8,631 nt of DNA from an uncultured Selenomonadales bacterium (lineage in GTDB: Bacteria; Bacillota_C; Negativicutes; Selenomonadales; Selenomonadaceae): NCBI GenBank assembly GCA_937916025.1, contig CALGGX010000141.1, forward strand, positions 1-8,631, given 5' to 3'. The notes below the pieces were generated by a model. The model worked only from the letters and a program-made list of their open reading frames with translations. It searched no databases and was not told the DNA's origin. The first letter of the stretch is position 1, and each line of letters opens with the position of its first letter. The position numbers and the translations under genes are program-made. Of the stretch, positions 6,770 to 8,631 are shown piece by piece.

Positions 6770-8631
6770 ATGCTTGAAAAACAAAATGTCGAGCACAACT
6801 CGCAAAGCATTTACTACCGCTCGATTGTCGGAGCCGCCGAAACTTCGTCGAAAATTCAGCTCGGAATTCGGATCAATTCGGACGATCCGCTCGACAAAGT
6901 CATTCTCCGAATACTGCCCGAAGGCGGCGTCGAAAAACTCATTGAACTGAAAACGTCGGATGAATCCGGCGCAAAATTCTACTCGACAACAATTCAATTG
7001 CCGGAACGCGGCGGGATCGTTTGGTATTACTTCATCATCGAGACCGAAGATCAGAAGTATTATTACGGAAACAATGCGGAGCGGCTCGGCGGCGTCGGCG
7101 AATTGTCGGAGCAGGCATTGCCGCCGTTTCAGATCACGGTTTTTCAAAAGGGCTTGAAAACTCCCGATTGGTTCAAGCACTCGGTGATGTATCAGGCATT
7201 TCCCGATCGTTTTTGGCGCGACGGCAATTCGATGATCGAAAAGCGCGGCGCGGTCTTTCATGCCTGTTGGGAAGATGATCCCTGCTACTTCAAAGATGTC
7301 GACACGAAAGATGTAATTGCGTATGATTTCTTCGGCGGCAACGCGCGCGGGCTCGAGCAGAAACTCGGATACTTGAAAGAACTCGGCATCAACGTGTTGT
7401 ATCTCAATCCGGTTTTCGAGTCCGCAAGCAATCATCGTTACGACACGGGCGATTATCACAAGATCGATCCGATCTTCGGCAGTAATGAGGAGTTCAAACA
7501 CTTCCTCGACGCCGCGCATGATGCCGGAATTAAAGTCTTTCTCGACGGCGTCTTCAGCCATACCGGAGCCGACAGCCGATATTTCAACCGGCTCGGAACG
7601 TATGATGATCTCGGCGCGTATCAATCAAAAGATTCGCCGTATTTCGATTGGTACATTTTCAAAGATTATCCGAACGAATACGATTGCTGGTGGAATTTTT
7701 GGGTGTTGCCGAATGTCGACGAGTCAAAGCAATCGTATCGCGACTTCATCATTCACAAGCCGGACAGCGTGTTGCATCATTGGATGGGCGAGGGTGTCGA
7801 CGGCTGGCGACTCGACGTCATTGACGAATTGCCGCCGATTTTCCTTCGCGAGTTTTATGCCGAGGCGAAGCGCGTCAATCCGGATGCGGTCGTAATCGGC
7901 GAAGTATGGGAGGATGCGTCAAACAAGGTCGCTTACAGCGAGCAACGGACTTATTTGAGCGACGGCGAGATCGATTCGGCAATGAATTATCCGTTCCGAG
8001 CGCACGTCATTGATTTTATTGTCGGAAAAACGGACGGTGAAGTTTGCATGCGTCGGCTCGAAAGTCTTCGCGAGAATTATCCGAAGGAAAATTTCTATGC
8101 GATGATGAATTTGCTCGGCAGTCATGACGTACTTCGCGCGACGACATTTTTCGGCGAGGCTCCTTCAATCGAAGGCGTACCGGCGATCGAACAGATGAAG
8201 TTCCGGCTCGACGAAGAAAATGAAAAGCTCGGCAAGGCGCGGCTGTTGATGGCGGCGTTGTGGCAATTCACGTATCCGGGCGTGCCGTGCATTTATTACG
8301 GCGACGAGATTGCAATGCAGGGCTTTGAAGATCCGACAAACCGTCGTCCGTACGATTGGAAGAACGGCAACGACGCAATCCGCGCGGAGTATAAGAAACT
8401 CATTGCAATGCGCAACGAGACTGTCGCGCTTCGGACGGGCGAGCTGTTGCCGTTGCATGCGCATGGAGATATTGTGTCGTTCGCGCGCGTTATCCGCAAC
8501 GGTCGTGACGTGTTCGGCAACGAGGAGCAGAATGCCGCGTATATTGCGGTGTTCAATCGCTCGAAAGAGGCTTGCGACGTATCGCTTGACGTGGTTGACC
8601 TCGCGAACGGCGTGTTTGTCGACGGGGCGAA
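6770..8631 (+). CDS. Intracellular GH13 amylase, neopullulanase/amylopullulanase-like (3' end outside window)
   Basis: The frame runs from ATG 6770 through the window edge without a stop, giving 620 residues. Residues about 13-125 look like an N-terminal beta-sandwich of the kind found in neopullulanases and cyclomaltodextrinases. The barrel begins near VMYQAFPDRF (139-148). GH13 landmarks follow: NPVFESASNHRYDTGDY from Asn213; LDGVFSHTG with Asp259 and His264; GWRLDVIDELP with predicted nucleophile Asp349; VIGEVWED with predicted acid/base Glu378; LLGSHDVLR with Asp453. A C-terminal beta domain begins near residue 530. All catalytic residues are present. There is no signal peptide or membrane segment, so it should act in the cytoplasm on glycogen, limit dextrins or imported maltodextrins, hydrolysing alpha-1,4 and perhaps alpha-1,6 links. 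Subfamily and bond specificity cannot be settled here; alternatives are maltogenic amylase or alpha-glucosidase. It lies 93 bases after glgA behind a terminator-like hairpin. Confidence 0.88.
   Translation, partial: MLEKQNVEHNSQSIYYRSIVGAAETSSKIQLGIRINSDDPLDKVILRILPEGGVEKLIELKTSDESGAKFYSTTIQLPERGGIVWYYFIIETEDQKYYYGNNAERLGGVGELSEQALPPFQITVFQKGLKTPDWFKHSVMYQAFPDRFWRDGNSMIEKRGAVFHACWEDDPCYFKDVDTKDVIAYDFFGGNARGLEQKLGYLKELGINVLYLNPVFESASNHRYDTGDYHKIDPIFGSNEEFKHFLDAAHDAGIKVFLDGVFSHTGADSRYFNRLGTYDDLGAYQSKDSPYFDWYIFKDYPNEYDCWWNFWVLPNVDESKQSYRDFIIHKPDSVLHHWMGEGVDGWRLDVIDELPPIFLREFYAEAKRVNPDAVVIGEVWEDASNKVAYSEQRTYLSDGEIDSAMNYPFRAHVIDFIVGKTDGEVCMRRLESLRENYPKENFYAMMNLLGSHDVLRATTFFGEAPSIEGVPAIEQMKFRLDEENEKLGKARLLMAALWQFTYPGVPCIYYGDEIAMQGFEDPTNRRPYDWKNGNDAIRAEYKKLIAMRNETVALRTGELLPLHAHGDIVSFARVIRNGRDVFGNEEQNAAYIAVFNRSKEACDVSLDVVDLANGVFVDGA

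Noticed and set aside
6746..7624. 292-codon minus-strand frame across the GH13 gene
   Set aside because: It is a shadow of the GH13 gene, whose + strand product has a full set of catalytic motifs.

Overview
The window is a section of a glycogen metabolism operon, with every gene on the + strand. Reading left to right: the 3' end of glgD (to 506), glgP glycogen phosphorylase (628-3093), glgB branching enzyme (3127-5058), a possible 54-residue basic protein with an AT-hook-like core (5039-5203), glgA glycogen synthase (5228-6676), and the 5' part of an intracellular GH13 amylase/neopullulanase-type gene (6770 onward) cut by the window end. No RNA gene, mobile element or CRISPR array was seen. 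No gap between the main genes exceeds 170 bases, so there is no long gene-free stretch.

Organism: a GlgD-type subunit (normally partnered with GlgC), a short branching enzyme without the extra N-terminal domain of enteric bacteria, and strong purine-rich ribosome binding sites all point to Bacillota. Balanced to slightly GC-rich base composition and frequent TCG, ATC, GTC and GGC codons would suit a Negativicutes-like lineage, but that is inference; the sequence does not fix genus or family.

How the genes work together: GlgC/GlgD (GlgC lies outside the window) makes ADP-glucose, GlgA polymerises it into alpha-1,4 chains, and GlgB adds alpha-1,6 branches. GlgP removes glucose 1-phosphate from chain ends. 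The GH13 enzyme, which has no signal peptide, probably trims or opens residual dextrins in the cytoplasm. Synthesis and breakdown are therefore encoded together and must be balanced largely at enzyme level or by differential translation and mRNA stability.

The parts not explained by standard annotation are the intercistronic regions. The glgD-glgP gap holds a long hairpin with a UUCG loop and no T-tract. The glgB-glgA gap holds the small basic ORF together with three potential stem-loops. The glgA-GH13 gap holds a 14-bp perfect palindrome and a terminator-like hairpin that ends only about 25 bases before the next start codon. All catalytic residues I could check in GlgB, GlgA and the GH13 enzyme are present, as is the cofactor lysine of GlgP; none of the genes appears broken.
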